Notes under the pieces: model-generated
What the model was told of the DNA's origin: nothing
What the model saw: only the letters and a program-made list of their open reading frames with translations
Databases searched by the model: none
DNA from: Burkholderia cepacia
Lineage (GTDB): Bacteria > Pseudomonadota > Gammaproteobacteria > Burkholderiales > Burkholderiaceae
Assembly: GCF_029962485.1 (NCBI RefSeq)
Contig: NZ_CP073638.1
Location: forward strand, 1,488,001 to 1,552,000
Direction: 5' to 3'
Length of the DNA stretch: 64,000 nt
Program-made: the position numbers and the translations under genes
Part shown: in pieces, positions 51,854-61,210 of the stretch
Layout of the letters: each line of letters starts with the position of its first letter
Numbering within the stretch: position 1 is the stretch's first letter

Positions 51854-53526
51854 GCGTCGACCTTGAAGCGCGACACGCTGGTACGCAACTGGTTCGCCAC
51901 CAGCGTCAGGTCGTCGATTGCCTGCGACGACTGGCGCAGCGACTCGGCCGTCTGCTGCGCGGCCTCCGACAGCTGCGACAGCGCCTGCGTGATCTGCTCG
52001 GCGCCGTTCGCCTGCGTCTGCATCCCTTCGTTGACCATCTGGAAGCGCGGCGCGAGCGTCTGCACTTCGGCGATGATCTGCGACAGCTGCCCGCCGACCT
52101 GCTGCACGTCGAGCATCCCGCGGCGCACTTCCTCGGAGAACTTGTCCATCCCCATCACGCCCGCCGACACGGCCGACTGGATTTCCTTCACCGTCTGCTC
52201 GATGTCGTAGGTCGCCACCGCCGTCTGATCGGCCAGGCGGCGGATCTCGGTCGCGACGACCGCGAAACCGCGGCCGTACTCGCCGGCCTTCTCGGCCTCG
52301 ATCGCCGCGTTCAGCGACAGCAGGTTGGTCTGGTCGGCCACCTTGGTGATGGTCGCGACCACCTGGTTGATGTTCAGCGCCTTCTCGTTGAGGATCGCGA
52401 GCTTCGCGTTCACCGAGCCGGCCGCGTCCATCACGCTGCGCATCGTCTCGCCCATCCGCGTGAGCCCGCTCTGGCTCACGCCCGCGAGCGTCGCCGACTG
52501 CTCGGCCACGCCGGCCACCTCGTTCATCGTGCGCAGCAGGTCGCGCGAGGTCGCGAAGATCTCGCGCGAGGTCGCGCCGATCTCGGTCGTCGTCGCGGCG
52601 GTTTCGTTCGCGGTTGCCTGCTGCTCGCGCGAGGTGGCCGCGATCTCGGCCACCGACGTCGTCACCTGCAGCGACGACTGCTGCGCGCGTGCGACCAGCT
52701 CGGTCAGCTCGTCGGCCATCCGGTTGAAGCCCGTCTCGAGCGTGCCGAATTCGTCGCGGCGGCGCAGGTCGAGGCGGCGCGTCAGGTTGCCGGTGCGCAT
52801 CACGTCGTGCACTTCGACGAGCCGCGCCATCGGTACGGTCACCGAACGGTACAGCACGTAGCCGAGCCCGAGCGCGGACAGCAGCATGACCGCGAGCGCG
52901 GTCGCGAGCACGACCTCGGTGTCCTGCACGGATTCGCGGATCAGCTTCGCGGACTGCTCCGCGAACTTGCGGTTTTCCTGCACAAGGACGTTCGCATTGC
53001 GCACGACCTCGGTCCACGCGGGCAGCGCTTTCGCGTACGCGGCGACAGCCTCCTCGCGCGACACGCGGCTCTTCTGCACGGCATCGTTCAGCAGCGGCAC
53101 GTAGCGGTCGTACGCGCCGCGGAACGCCGCGAAGCGTTGCCGGTCGTCGTCGCGGAACGTCGTGCTCTGGTAGTCGACCGACAGCGACTCGACGTCCTTC
53201 AGCGCATCGGAGATCTTCGCGAGATCGCGCTGCACGGTTTCGGACTCGGTGTCGACGAAGGTCGCCTGCTGCAGCAGCGTGAACGATTCGTTGACCGAAC
53301 CGCGCAGCGACGACGCGAGGTAGACGCCGGGCAGCGAGTCGCGCTCGATGCTGACGGCTTCGGCATTGATCGCGCGCAGTCGCTCGTACGACACGCCGGC
53401 TGTCACCAGCATCAGCACGAACAGCACGCCGAAGCTGAGCAGGATGCGATTGCCGAGCGTCAGCCGGGCAGCGCCGATCGTCGGATGCAGGCTTTCATTG
53501 GTCGCGCGGGGTGTCACGGTGGCCAT
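51850..53526 (-). CDS. wspA: Membrane-bound chemoreceptor-like surface sensor WspA
   Basis: A 558-residue methyl-accepting protein. Membrane helices lie at about 27-47 and 206-228, enclosing a helical periplasmic sensor domain. A HAMP domain follows (about 230-280, [19 protein letters not shown]), then the long cytoplasmic signalling coiled coil, with the hairpin tip near [20 protein letters not shown]. WspA responds to surface contact or membrane stress in pseudomonads. It is 126 bases downstream of wspHRR, and a GGAA-loop hairpin (53577-53594) lies in that gap. Confidence 0.92.
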   Translation of the reverse strand: MATVTPRATNESLHPTIGAARLTLGNRILLSFGVLFVLMLVTAGVSYERLRAINAEAVSIERDSLPGVYLASSLRGSVNESFTLLQQATFVDTESETVQRDLAKISDALKDVESLSVDYQSTTFRDDDRQRFAAFRGAYDRYVPLLNDAVQKSRVSREEAVAAYAKALPAWTEVVRNANVLVQENRKFAEQSAKLIRESVQDTEVVLATALAVMLLSALGLGYVLYRSVTVPMARLVEVHDVMRTGNLTRRLDLRRRDEFGTLETGFNRMADELTELVARAQQSSLQVTTSVAEIAATSREQQATANETAATTTEIGATSREIFATSRDLLRTMNEVAGVAEQSATLAGVSQSGLTRMGETMRSVMDAAGSVNAKLAILNEKALNINQVVATITKVADQTNLLSLNAAIEAEKAGEYGRGFAVVATEIRRLADQTAVATYDIEQTVKEIQSAVSAGVMGMDKFSEEVRRGMLDVQQVGGQLSQIIAEVQTLAPRFQMVNEGMQTQANGAEQITQALSQLSEAAQQTAESLRQSSQAIDDLTLVANQLRTSVSRFKVDA

Positions 53527-53652
53527 GTTCGTTATGGGCTTTCTAATATCAGCGTTGAAAAAATCCGCGCCCGCCTGCGCGCCGGAAGGCGCGCCACGAG
53601 CGCATCGGGGTCGGATGCGAACGACGCGGCGCCGGCAGGCCGCGCCGCGAAA

Positions 53653-54786
53653 TCACCGCTCCGCTTGCGCCGGCAGCCGAAGCGCGACCATGAAGCCGCG
53701 CGCCGTATTGCGCATCAGGATCTGGCCGCGATGCCGCGCCGCCGTCGCGCGGACGAACGCGAGCCCGAGGCCGAAGCCGCCGCGCGCCGCGCCATGCGCC
53801 GATTCGAGCTGCACGAACGACTCGGTCGCGGCCGTGCGCTGCTCCGGTGCGATGCCGGCGCCGGTATCCTCGACGCCGATCAGCCAGGCACCGTCCTCGC
53901 CGCTCAGCGTGCAGTGCACGTCCATGCCGGCCGGGCCGTACTTCAGCCCGTTGTCGATCAGGTTCGCGACCGCGCGCGTGAGCATCATGCGGTCGCCCAT
54001 CGTCACGCACTCGGTGTCGGGCACGTGCGCGACGACCCGGCAGCCGAGCCCGGCCGCCTTCTCCCACAGCTGGTCGACGGCATCGAGCGCGATCTCGTTG
54101 AGACTCACGACCTCGTGCGCGCGACGCTCGGACTGCGCGCGGGTCAGGTGGATGAAGCCGTCGGCGAGCGCGAGCGCGCGCCGCGCATGACCGGCGATGC
54201 GCTCCATGATCGCCGGCATGTCGCCGTGTTCGGTGCGGTAGACGTCGAGCAGCGCGAGGATCGACGTCTGCGGGGAACGCATGTCGTGCGACAGGAAATC
54301 GAGCGCCTCGTCGCGCTGCCGGGACATCAGGTACGAATTCGAGTGATAGCGGATGCGCGCGGTCAACTCCATCGCGTCGGGGAGCTTCACCAGATAGTCG
54401 TTCGCGCCGGCAATGAACGCCTCGCGCTTGACGATCGGCTCCTCCTTCGCGGACAGCACGATGATCGGCACGCGTGCGGTGCCGGCGTCCGCGCGCCACG
54501 CGCGGACGAGATCGAGGCCGTCGATCTCCGGCATCACCAGGTCCTGCAGGATCACCGTCGGCTTCACGTCGCGCGCGACCGCCATCGCCCGGTGCGCGTC
54601 GGTGCACACGTGCAGGTCGATGTCGTGTTCGCTGCGCAGCGCGCGACGGATCACCTCGCCGACGAACGGTTGATCGTCGACCAGGAGGACCGATAACCCC
54701 GATTCAAGACAATCCGAGGCATTATCACTGCTCGATTCTTTCATAAATACAGTTTCAAACGCCGAATCTCCAATCGATTCTTTCAT
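53653..54786 (-). CDS. wspHRR: Receiver-histidine kinase hybrid (WspHRR type)
   Basis: A 377-residue protein with the order reversed from classical hybrids. An N-terminal receiver (about 32-150, phospho-acceptor Asp82 in VILQDLVMPEIDG) is followed by a kinase with His167 (ALDFLSHDMRSPQTS) and an HATPase domain (NLIDNGLKYG, EDTGAGI, GGFGLGLAFV). A protein of this kind is known as WspHRR in Burkholderia, where the cluster lacks WspR. The start is ambiguous: ATG at 54786 or at 54744. Both open with MKES (a direct repeat), and neither has a good ribosome site. Confidence 0.85.
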   Translation of the reverse strand: MKESIGDSAFETVFMKESSSDNASDCLESGLSVLLVDDQPFVGEVIRRALRSEHDIDLHVCTDAHRAMAVARDVKPTVILQDLVMPEIDGLDLVRAWRADAGTARVPIIVLSAKEEPIVKREAFIAGANDYLVKLPDAMELTARIRYHSNSYLMSRQRDEALDFLSHDMRSPQTSILALLDVYRTEHGDMPAIMERIAGHARRALALADGFIHLTRAQSERRAHEVVSLNEIALDAVDQLWEKAAGLGCRVVAHVPDTECVTMGDRMMLTRAVANLIDNGLKYGPAGMDVHCTLSGEDGAWLIGVEDTGAGIAPEQRTAATESFVQLESAHGAARGGFGLGLAFVRATAARHRGQILMRNTARGFMVALRLPAQAER

Positions 54787-55264
54787 AGGAGTTGTTTATC
54801 CGACTTGGACGCTATCTTATTTTGGCGGTTGAAAAACCCGCCTGATTCCGCCGATTTAGCCTGTCGGCACTGCCTTGCAGGGCTTCGGACGCCGATTCTT
54901 TCCCCGTTGGCGACCGCATTACCTCCGCATTCTTTCTCTCAATAAACATAACCGGCTGATTCTAAATGAAATTAGAACACAGCATCTATCTCCTTCCGGT
55001 TTAGTTTTGCCAAATATGCAGAAAGAGACGGATTCAGATAAATCAGATCATTTCCGGATTCGAAAGACGATAACGTTTGCGAGACCGGCGCCACAAGGTT
55101 TGCATGGGCTGCAAGGGTGTTTGCCGGACGTATTGAGGGACGGATTCCGATACGTCGCATCGGCCGGCAGGCGGGAGCAAAAATCGCGCGGCGGGCAAGG
55201 GTCGGCCCGCGCGCCGTTCGGCGCCGGCAGGACGCCGGCCCGTGTGATGGCAGGTCGCGCCCGC
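54787..55264. other. Gene-free AT-richer region upstream of wspHRR
   Basis: The 478 bases contain no supported gene. The part near 54920-55080 is AT-rich compared with the flanks and includes TTCTTTCTCTCAATAAACATAA. Next to wspHRR, GGCGG/CCGCC segments near 54822-54840 can form a short stem. The wsp promoter should lie here, but no clear hexamer pair was found. The right part (55140-55264) is GC-rich, between convergently placed sequence and the antiporter stop. Confidence 0.35.
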
Positions 55265-56848
55265 TTACCCGCGCGCGTGCTGCGCGGACACTTCCTGCAG
55301 GTCGAGATCGCGTTCGAGCGTATGCAGCATCTCGTCATGGATGCGCCCCGACCGATGCAGGCGCAACAACTCCGCGCGCCCGGCCCGGATCGCGGCCAGC
55401 ACGACGTCGTAGTGCGCGGTGCGCACTTCCGCCGGGTACTCGGGCTCGTCCTTCGCGCGCTCGGTCAGCTCCGCGCGATACGTGTACTGCTCGAGCAGGC
55501 GCGGATGGATCACGACGCCGTTCTCGTCGCGCACGAGCGGCTGGATCGCCGCGAGTTGCGCGGCCTCGACATGCGCCCACGTCTGCGGCTCGGTCAGGTG
55601 ATGCGCGGCGCGCTCCTCGCGCTGCGGCAGGCGCAGCAGCCGGATCAGCGGCCCGATCGTCGTGCCCTGCAAGAGCACCGTGACGAGGATCACCGCGAAC
55701 GACGCGACCAGGATCACGTCGCGACCGGGCAGCGCCTCGGGCAGCGACAGCGCGATCGCGAGCGTCACGACGCCGCGCATCCCGGCCCAGCTCATGATCG
55801 TCGCGGCCTTCCAGTCGGGTGCTTCGCCGCGCCGTGCGAACCCGCGCACCGGCCACTTCAGCGCCTCGACCGCATAGATCCACACGAAGCGCGACACGAT
55901 CACCGCCGCCAGCACCGCGGCCACCGGCGGCACCATCGTGGCAAGCACCTGCTCGAAACCGCCGAGCCGGTGAATCGCGCCGCGCAGCGACAGCCCGATC
56001 AGCACGAACACCATCGATTCGAGCAGGAACACGATGACCTGCCAGAACGCGGTGCCGCGCGTGCGCACGGCCGCCGAGAACACCTCGTGCTGATGCCAGC
56101 CGATGATCATGCCGGCCGTGACGGTCGCGATCACGCCCGACACCTCGAGCATTTCGCCCGCGATGTACGCGATCCAGCCGGCGATCACCGCGACGGTGAT
56201 CACGAGATAGTCGTCGTCGAGCAGCTTCAGGAACCACACGACGAGCTTGCCGACCACGAAGCCGACCACCACGCCGCCGAGCCCGAGCTCCGCGAAACGC
56301 ACGACCGCATGCTCGAGGCTGAACGCGCCGGTGAGCGCAGCCGCGACCGCGAAGCGGAACAGCACGAGGCCGGCCGCGTCGTTCAGCAGGCTCTCGCCTT
56401 CGAGCAGCACCATCAGCCGGCGCGGCAGCGCGACGCGTTCGAGCACGGCTTTCGCGGCGACCGCGTCGGGCGGCGACACGATCGCGCCGAGCGCGAAGCA
56501 CGCGGCCCAAGGCAGCGCCGGCACGACCCAGTGCACGGCAAAGCCGACCGCGAACGTCGTGAACACGACCGCGCCGATCGCGAGCATCAGGATGCCGCCG
56601 ACGTTGCGCTTGAACTCCTCCCACACGGAGAAGTACGCGCCGTCCATCAGCAGCGGCGGCAGAAACACCAGCAGCACCAGCTCGGGATCGAGGTTGATCG
56701 GCGGCAGGCCGGGAATGAACGCGATACCGATGCCGCCGATCAGCAGCGCGGCCGCGGGCGGCAGCCGCAGCCGCTTGGCGATGCATTCGAGCGCGACGAT
56801 CGCGAGGAATGACAACAGAACCAGCTTGAATGCCGAGACGGGGGACAT
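55265..56848 (-). CDS. Na+/H+ antiporter, CPA1 family (NhaP/YjcE-like)
   Basis: A 527-residue membrane transporter with about 12 helices (first about 400 residues) and a hydrophilic C-terminal tail of about 120 residues. CPA1 motifs seen are FALGAIVSPPDAVAA with the helix Asp, and LLEGESLLNDAAGLVLFRF with the ion-site ND pair. SWAGMRGVVTLAIALSLPE appears near helix 10. It exchanges Na+ (or K+) for protons at the inner membrane. The start at 56848 (MSPVSAFK) has GAGG eight bases upstream. It is a single gene. Confidence 0.9.
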   Translation of the reverse strand: MSPVSAFKLVLLSFLAIVALECIAKRLRLPPAAALLIGGIGIAFIPGLPPINLDPELVLLVFLPPLLMDGAYFSVWEEFKRNVGGILMLAIGAVVFTTFAVGFAVHWVVPALPWAACFALGAIVSPPDAVAAKAVLERVALPRRLMVLLEGESLLNDAAGLVLFRFAVAAALTGAFSLEHAVVRFAELGLGGVVVGFVVGKLVVWFLKLLDDDYLVITVAVIAGWIAYIAGEMLEVSGVIATVTAGMIIGWHQHEVFSAAVRTRGTAFWQVIVFLLESMVFVLIGLSLRGAIHRLGGFEQVLATMVPPVAAVLAAVIVSRFVWIYAVEALKWPVRGFARRGEAPDWKAATIMSWAGMRGVVTLAIALSLPEALPGRDVILVASFAVILVTVLLQGTTIGPLIRLLRLPQREERAAHHLTEPQTWAHVEAAQLAAIQPLVRDENGVVIHPRLLEQYTYRAELTERAKDEPEYPAEVRTAHYDVVLAAIRAGRAELLRLHRSGRIHDEMLHTLERDLDLQEVSAQHARG

Positions 56849-57011
56849 GAATCGACCTCGTGAAGAATGAATTCGCGCTTTCCGGTGTCGCACCCCGGTC
56901 GGCAGTTTGGCGCGATTACATCACGAGGCGAGGCCCGCAGTCGAGCGGGCATCGGGCGGGCCGTCATTCAGCGCACACACCGTGCCGGCCCGATGCGGGC
57001 ACCGCAATGAA

Positions 57012-57053
57012 AACGGCACGCAGGCCGGCCTGATCGCCGGCCTGCGTGCCGTT
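57012..57053 (-). terminator. Intrinsic terminator of the ALDH operon
   Basis: An 18-bp perfect stem (57012-57029 with 57036-57053) and a 6-base loop lie 26 bases beyond the aldehyde dehydrogenase stop. On the minus strand it runs into TTTTCATT. It is one of the strongest hairpins in the window. Confidence 0.85.
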
Positions 57054-57079
57054 GCGGAACCGCGCCGCGTGCCTGCGCG

Positions 57080-58513
57080 TTACCGGCGCCGCACGACCAT
57101 CAGCCGCGGTTCGGTCATGTCCTCGATCGCGTAGCGGATCCCTTCCCGGCCGAGGCCCGAATCCTTCACGCCACCGTACGGCATGTTGTCGACACGGAAC
57201 GACGGCACGTCGTTGATCACGACGCCGCCGACTTCCAGTTCATCCCACGCGCGCTGCGCATGCGTGAGCGAATCGGTGAACACGCCGGCCTGCAGCCCGA
57301 AGTCGCTGTCGTTCACCCGTGCGAGCGCGTCGTCAAAGCGGTCGAACTTCTCGAGGATCGCGACCGGGCCGAACGCCTCCTTCCGGTACAGGTCCTGCTC
57401 ATGCCCGACGTTTTCCAGCAGCGTCGCCTCGAACATCGCGCCGTCGACCTTGCCGCCCGCGACGATCTTCGCGCCCGCCGCGACGGCCGCGTCCATCCAG
57501 CCCGACAGCCGGCGCGACTCCGATTCGGAGATCATCGGGCCGACGAACGTCGACGGATCCTTCGGATCGCCCATCTTCAGCGATCGCGTCTTCGCGATCA
57601 GCTTCTCGCGCAGCGCGTCGTAGAGATCGGCATGCACGAGGATCCGCTGCACGCCGATGCAGCTCTGGCCCGACTGGTAGTACGCACCGAACGCGAGACG
57701 CTCGACCACGTAGTCGAGCCGGTCACGCTGGTCCGCATCGACGATCGCGGCTGCGTTGCCGCCGAGTTCCAGCACGACCTTCTTCTTGCCGGCCTTCTCC
57801 TTCAGCGCCCAGCCGACGGCCGGCGACCCCGTGAACGACAACAGTTTGAAACGCTCGTCGGTCGTGAACAGGTCGGCGCCATCGCGATGCGCGGGCAGTA
57901 CCGAGAACGCGCCCTTCGGCAAGTCGGTTTCCGCGAGCACCTCGCCGATGATCAGCGCGCCGATCGGCGTGCGGCTCGCGGGCTTCAGCACGAACGGGCA
58001 GCCGGCCGCGAGCGCGGGCGCGACCTTGTGCGCGGCAAGGTTCAGCGGGAAGTTGAACGGCGAGATGAACGAGCACGGGCCGACCGGCACGCGCTTCGTA
58101 TAGCCCGTATAGCCCTGCGCACGCGCGGAGATCTCGAGGTTGATGATCTCGCCGTCGATGCGCACCGATTCCTCGGACGCGACGCGGAACGTATCGATCA
58201 GCCGCGTCACTTCGCCCTTCGAATCGTTGATCGGCTTGCCGGCCTCGATGCACAGCGCCTCGGCCAGCTCGTCGAAGCGCTCGCGAAAGCGCGCGACGCA
58301 ATGGTCGAGCACGGCCTGCCGCTTGAAGGCCGGCATCTCGCGCATCGGCTTCGCGGCGTCGACCGCCGCGGCGATCGCCGCATCGATCGCCTTCGCGTCG
58401 GCCAGCGCGACGCGCGTCGCGACCTTGCCGCTGAACTTGTCCGTCACGTCCAGATCGGTATTCGCGTAGACGGCTTCGTTGGCGAGGTAGTACGGATAGG
58501 TTTCCTTCAACAT
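57080..58513 (-). CDS. NAD(P)-dependent aldehyde dehydrogenase
   Basis: A 477-residue aldehyde dehydrogenase. The catalytic Cys285 is in GQSCIG, the general base Glu in LELGGNAAAIV, the oxyanion Asn in SFISPFNFPLNLA, and the cofactor loop in LLSFTGSPAVGWALK. It looks closest to lactaldehyde/phosphonoacetaldehyde-type dehydrogenases. The substrate is unknown. The start at 58513 has GGAAGGAG upstream. It lies 29 bases after the acetolactate-synthase-like gene, so an aldehyde made from pyruvate or a related 2-keto acid may be its substrate. Confidence 0.9.
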   Translation of the reverse strand: MLKETYPYYLANEAVYANTDLDVTDKFSGKVATRVALADAKAIDAAIAAAVDAAKPMREMPAFKRQAVLDHCVARFRERFDELAEALCIEAGKPINDSKGEVTRLIDTFRVASEESVRIDGEIINLEISARAQGYTGYTKRVPVGPCSFISPFNFPLNLAAHKVAPALAAGCPFVLKPASRTPIGALIIGEVLAETDLPKGAFSVLPAHRDGADLFTTDERFKLLSFTGSPAVGWALKEKAGKKKVVLELGGNAAAIVDADQRDRLDYVVERLAFGAYYQSGQSCIGVQRILVHADLYDALREKLIAKTRSLKMGDPKDPSTFVGPMISESESRRLSGWMDAAVAAGAKIVAGGKVDGAMFEATLLENVGHEQDLYRKEAFGPVAILEKFDRFDDALARVNDSDFGLQAGVFTDSLTHAQRAWDELEVGGVVINDVPSFRVDNMPYGGVKDSGLGREGIRYAIEDMTEPRLMVVRRR

Positions 58514-58542
58514 GGAACGACTCCTTCCTGTGAACGGGGAAT

Positions 58543-60183
58543 TCAGAGCTGCGCCGACAGGCGCTTGATCTCGCGGTTCAGCACGCGCTCGTTGTCCGAG
58601 TAATCGATCGGCACGTCGATCACGTGCACGCCCGGCGACGAGAAGCACTCGCGCAGCAGCGGCTCCAGATCGTCAGCCGACTCGACGCGATGCCCGTGCG
58701 CGCCATAGCTTTGCGCATACGACACGAAATCGGGGTTCTGCAGCGTCATCGCGTAATCGGGGAAATTCATGTTCTCCTGCTTCCAGCGGATCATCCCGAA
58801 CGCGTCGTCGCGCAGGATCATCACGACGAGGTCGAGCTTCAGCCGCACGGCCGTTTCGAGCTCCTGCGAATTCATCATGAAGCCGCCGTCGCCGCATACG
58901 GCGATCACCTTGCGCTGCGGATGCACGATCTTCGTCGCGATCGCCGACGGCAGACCCGCGCCCATCGACGCGAGCGCATTGTCGAGCAGCAGCGAGTTCG
59001 GCTCGTGCGCACGCCAGTAGCGCGCGAACCAGATCTTGTACATCCCGTTGTCGAGACAGACGATGCCGTCGACCGGCATTGCGTTGTACAGGTCGTTGAC
59101 GATGCGCACCGGATACATCGGGAAACGCGGATCGTGCTGGCCCTTCTCCAGGTGCGCGTCGAAATGCTCCTTGATCATCGCGAAGCGCGCGAAATCCCAG
59201 TGCGGCTGCGGCGCGATCGCTTCCGTCATCTGCCACACCGCGTTCGCGATGTCGCCGACCACCTCGATCTGCGGAAAATAGACGGGATCGACCTGCGCGC
59301 CGAGGAAGTTCACATGGATCACGGTCTTGTCGTCCGCGCGCATGAAGAACGGCGGCTTCTCGATCACGTCGTGGCCGACGTTGATGATGCAGTCGGCGTG
59401 CTCGATCGCGCGGTGCACGAAATCGCCGTCGGACAGCGTCGCGTTGCCGAGCCACAGCGGGTGCGTCTCGTCGATCACGCCCTTGCCCATCTGCGTCGTG
59501 AAGAACGGGATGCCCGTCTTGTCGACGAATTCGACGAGGATCTTGCGGGTCGTCTTGCGGTTGCCGCCCGCGCCGATCATCAGCAGCGGATGGCGCGCGG
59601 CCTGGATCGCGTCGACCGCGTGCGCGACGGCCTTCTCCTCGGCCACCGGCCGCCGGCTGTAGCTGCGCGGGATCGGCTTGCCGTCACCCTCTTCGTGCGC
59701 GATGTCTTCCGGCAGTTCGAGGTGCGCGGCGCCCGGGCGCTCCTCCTCGGCGCGGCGGAACGCCTCGCGCACGGCCGACGGGATATTGCCGATCGACACG
59801 ATCTGCCGCGTGAACTTCGTGAGCGGCTGCATCATGTCGACCACGTCGACGATCTGGAAGTGGCCCTGCTTGCTGGACTTGATCGGCTTCTGCCCGGTGA
59901 TCATCAGCATCGGCATGCCGCCGAGCTGCGCATACGCCGCGGCCGTGACGAAGTTCGTCGCGCCGGGCCCGAGCGTCGCGAGACACACGCCGGTGCGCCC
60001 CGTCAGGCGGCCGTAGGTGGCGGCCATGAACCCGGCCGCCTGCTCGTGCCGGGTCAGCACGAGCTTGATCTTCGATCGCCGCAGCGATTCGAGCAGATCG
60101 AGGTTTTCTTCGCCGGGAATACCGAACACGTACTCGACGCCTTCGGCTTCCAGCGCCTTCACGAACAGATCCGATGCTTTCAT
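58543..60183 (-). CDS. ThDP-dependent acetolactate synthase-like enzyme
   Basis: A 546-residue thiamine-diphosphate enzyme. The activating Glu47 is in RHEQAAGFMA. The ThDP/Mg motif is GDGGFMMNSQELETAVRL, and the middle FAD-like domain is present (PLLMIGAGGNRKTT). No regulatory subunit gene is adjacent. It resembles catabolic AlsS-type acetolactate synthases and carboligases, which join pyruvate to a second keto acid or aldehyde. The ATG at 60183 is followed by the ALDH gene in one operon. A long leader with two hairpins lies upstream. Confidence 0.88.
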   Translation of the reverse strand: MKASDLFVKALEAEGVEYVFGIPGEENLDLLESLRRSKIKLVLTRHEQAAGFMAATYGRLTGRTGVCLATLGPGATNFVTAAAYAQLGGMPMLMITGQKPIKSSKQGHFQIVDVVDMMQPLTKFTRQIVSIGNIPSAVREAFRRAEEERPGAAHLELPEDIAHEEGDGKPIPRSYSRRPVAEEKAVAHAVDAIQAARHPLLMIGAGGNRKTTRKILVEFVDKTGIPFFTTQMGKGVIDETHPLWLGNATLSDGDFVHRAIEHADCIINVGHDVIEKPPFFMRADDKTVIHVNFLGAQVDPVYFPQIEVVGDIANAVWQMTEAIAPQPHWDFARFAMIKEHFDAHLEKGQHDPRFPMYPVRIVNDLYNAMPVDGIVCLDNGMYKIWFARYWRAHEPNSLLLDNALASMGAGLPSAIATKIVHPQRKVIAVCGDGGFMMNSQELETAVRLKLDLVVMILRDDAFGMIRWKQENMNFPDYAMTLQNPDFVSYAQSYGAHGHRVESADDLEPLLRECFSSPGVHVIDVPIDYSDNERVLNREIKRLSAQL

Positions 60184-60404
60184 GGGGGACTCTCGGTTAT
60201 GCCACCTGCCCGGCCTACGGACACGCGGCGTTCATGACGCGCGCCGGCCTACGGCACGCGGACGCTCTACCTACTGGACACAGACCACGACACCTCCCGC
60301 CGCGCAACGAACGATGCACGGCGGCGCCTCCGGATGCCGGAGGACGAACGGACCCGCCCGTGCGCGGCAAGCGCGCACGGGCGGCAAAGACGTGTTTGAT
60401 TGTA
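60184..60404 (-). promoter_or_regulatory. Promoter and structured leader of the ALS-ALDH operon
   Basis: A minus-strand -10 TACAAT (60404-60399) starts an RNA leader of about 210 bases. The leader contains a 12-bp hairpin CGCCCGTGCGCG/CGCGCACGGGCG (60355-60366 with 60372-60383) and a 7-bp hairpin CCTCCGG/CCGGAGG (60327-60343). Repeated CCGTAGGCCGG-like elements lie nearer the start codon. No known riboswitch class is recognised, and no U-run follows the stems. Confidence 0.4.
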
Positions 60405-60465
60405 GACGGATTCGAAAGATTTCGACTTCGGCCGAACGGCCAATCCGCACACGAACGCAGCGGGC

Positions 60466-60482
60466 GGCCCTACCGTAGGGCC
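60466..60482. promoter_or_regulatory. Palindrome upstream of higBA, possible operator
   Basis: GGCCCTACCGTAGGGCC is a 17-base near-perfect palindrome (7-bp arms) 38 bases before the toxin start, in the divergent gap with the ALS operon. HigA-type antitoxins bind palindromes in their own promoters. A second palindrome AACCATGGTT (60517-60526) spans the predicted toxin start codon. Confidence 0.4.
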
Positions 60483-60520
60483 ACGAAACGACCCGCCACC
60501 CGCCACCTCACCTGTGAACC

Positions 60521-60859
60521 ATGGTTGACATACCGCAATCGATGCCCTACAGTGCGCCTACGTTCAGCATCCGGACCACCGACGTCTTCGACGCCTGGTT
60601 TGCCGGCCTTCAGGATCGCGTCGCGAAGCGACGCATCCAGGCACGCATCGACCGCCTGTCGATGGGCAATCCGGGCGACTGGAAGTCCGCCGGCGCGCCG
60701 GTCGTCGAAATGCGGATCGACCATGGCCCCGGCTACCGCGTCTACTACGTCCGGCGCGGGCCGATCTGGGTCATCCTGCTCTGCGGCGGCAACAAGTCGA
60801 CGCAACAGGCCGACATACGCGCCGCGCACGCGATGCTCGCGCACCTCGACATGGAGTGA
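60521..60859 (+). CDS. higB: RelE/HigB-type toxin of a toxin-antitoxin pair
   Basis: A 112-residue RelE-fold toxin (phage-derived Gp49/HigB-like group). Motifs include FSIRTTDVFDAWFAGLQDRVAKRRIQARID, written here as overlapping blocks FSIRTTDVFDAW and RVAKRRIQARID, then MRIDHGPGYRVYYVRRG. RelE-type toxins cleave mRNA at the ribosome. It is upstream of its antitoxin, the HigBA order. The ATG at 60521 has no clear ribosome site; ATG 60542 is an alternative. Confidence 0.88.
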   Translation: MVDIPQSMPYSAPTFSIRTTDVFDAWFAGLQDRVAKRRIQARIDRLSMGNPGDWKSAGAPVVEMRIDHGPGYRVYYVRRGPIWVILLCGGNKSTQQADIRAAHAMLAHLDME

Positions 60860-60862
60860 TCG

Positions 60863-61162
60863 ATGGACAAGATCAGCACCCGGCCGTGGGATTCGGCCGA
60901 ACACCTGAAAACCGAAGACGACATGGCCGACTACTTCGAGGCCTGCCTGCAGGAGGCCGGCGACGATCCGGCCTTCATCGCGCACGCGCTCGGCGTGATC
61001 GCACGCGCACGCGGCATGTCGCAGGTCGCACGCGATGCCGGCCTGTCGCGCGAAGGGCTGTACAAGGCGCTGTCGCACGACGGCAACCCGAGCTTCGGCA
61101 CCATCCTGAAAGTCATCAAGGCGCTCGGCCTGCAGCTGCACGGCTCGAAAGCGCACGCGTGA
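60863..61162 (+). CDS. higA: HigA-type antitoxin, XRE helix-turn-helix
   Basis: A 99-residue antitoxin. The C-terminal half is a Cro/CI-type HTH (MSQVARDAGLSREGLYKALS, NPSFGTILKVIKALGLQLH). It neutralises the toxin and probably represses the pair by binding the upstream palindrome. The GGAG in the toxin's last codons serves as ribosome site, and three bases separate the two genes. The pair is a complete two-gene module. Confidence 0.9.
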   Translation: MDKISTRPWDSAEHLKTEDDMADYFEACLQEAGDDPAFIAHALGVIARARGMSQVARDAGLSREGLYKALSHDGNPSFGTILKVIKALGLQLHGSKAHA

Positions 61163-61210
61163 TGCGCGCGCGTCCGGTGTCGCGCGCCGCGCGCGATGCC
61201 TTCCGCCGTG

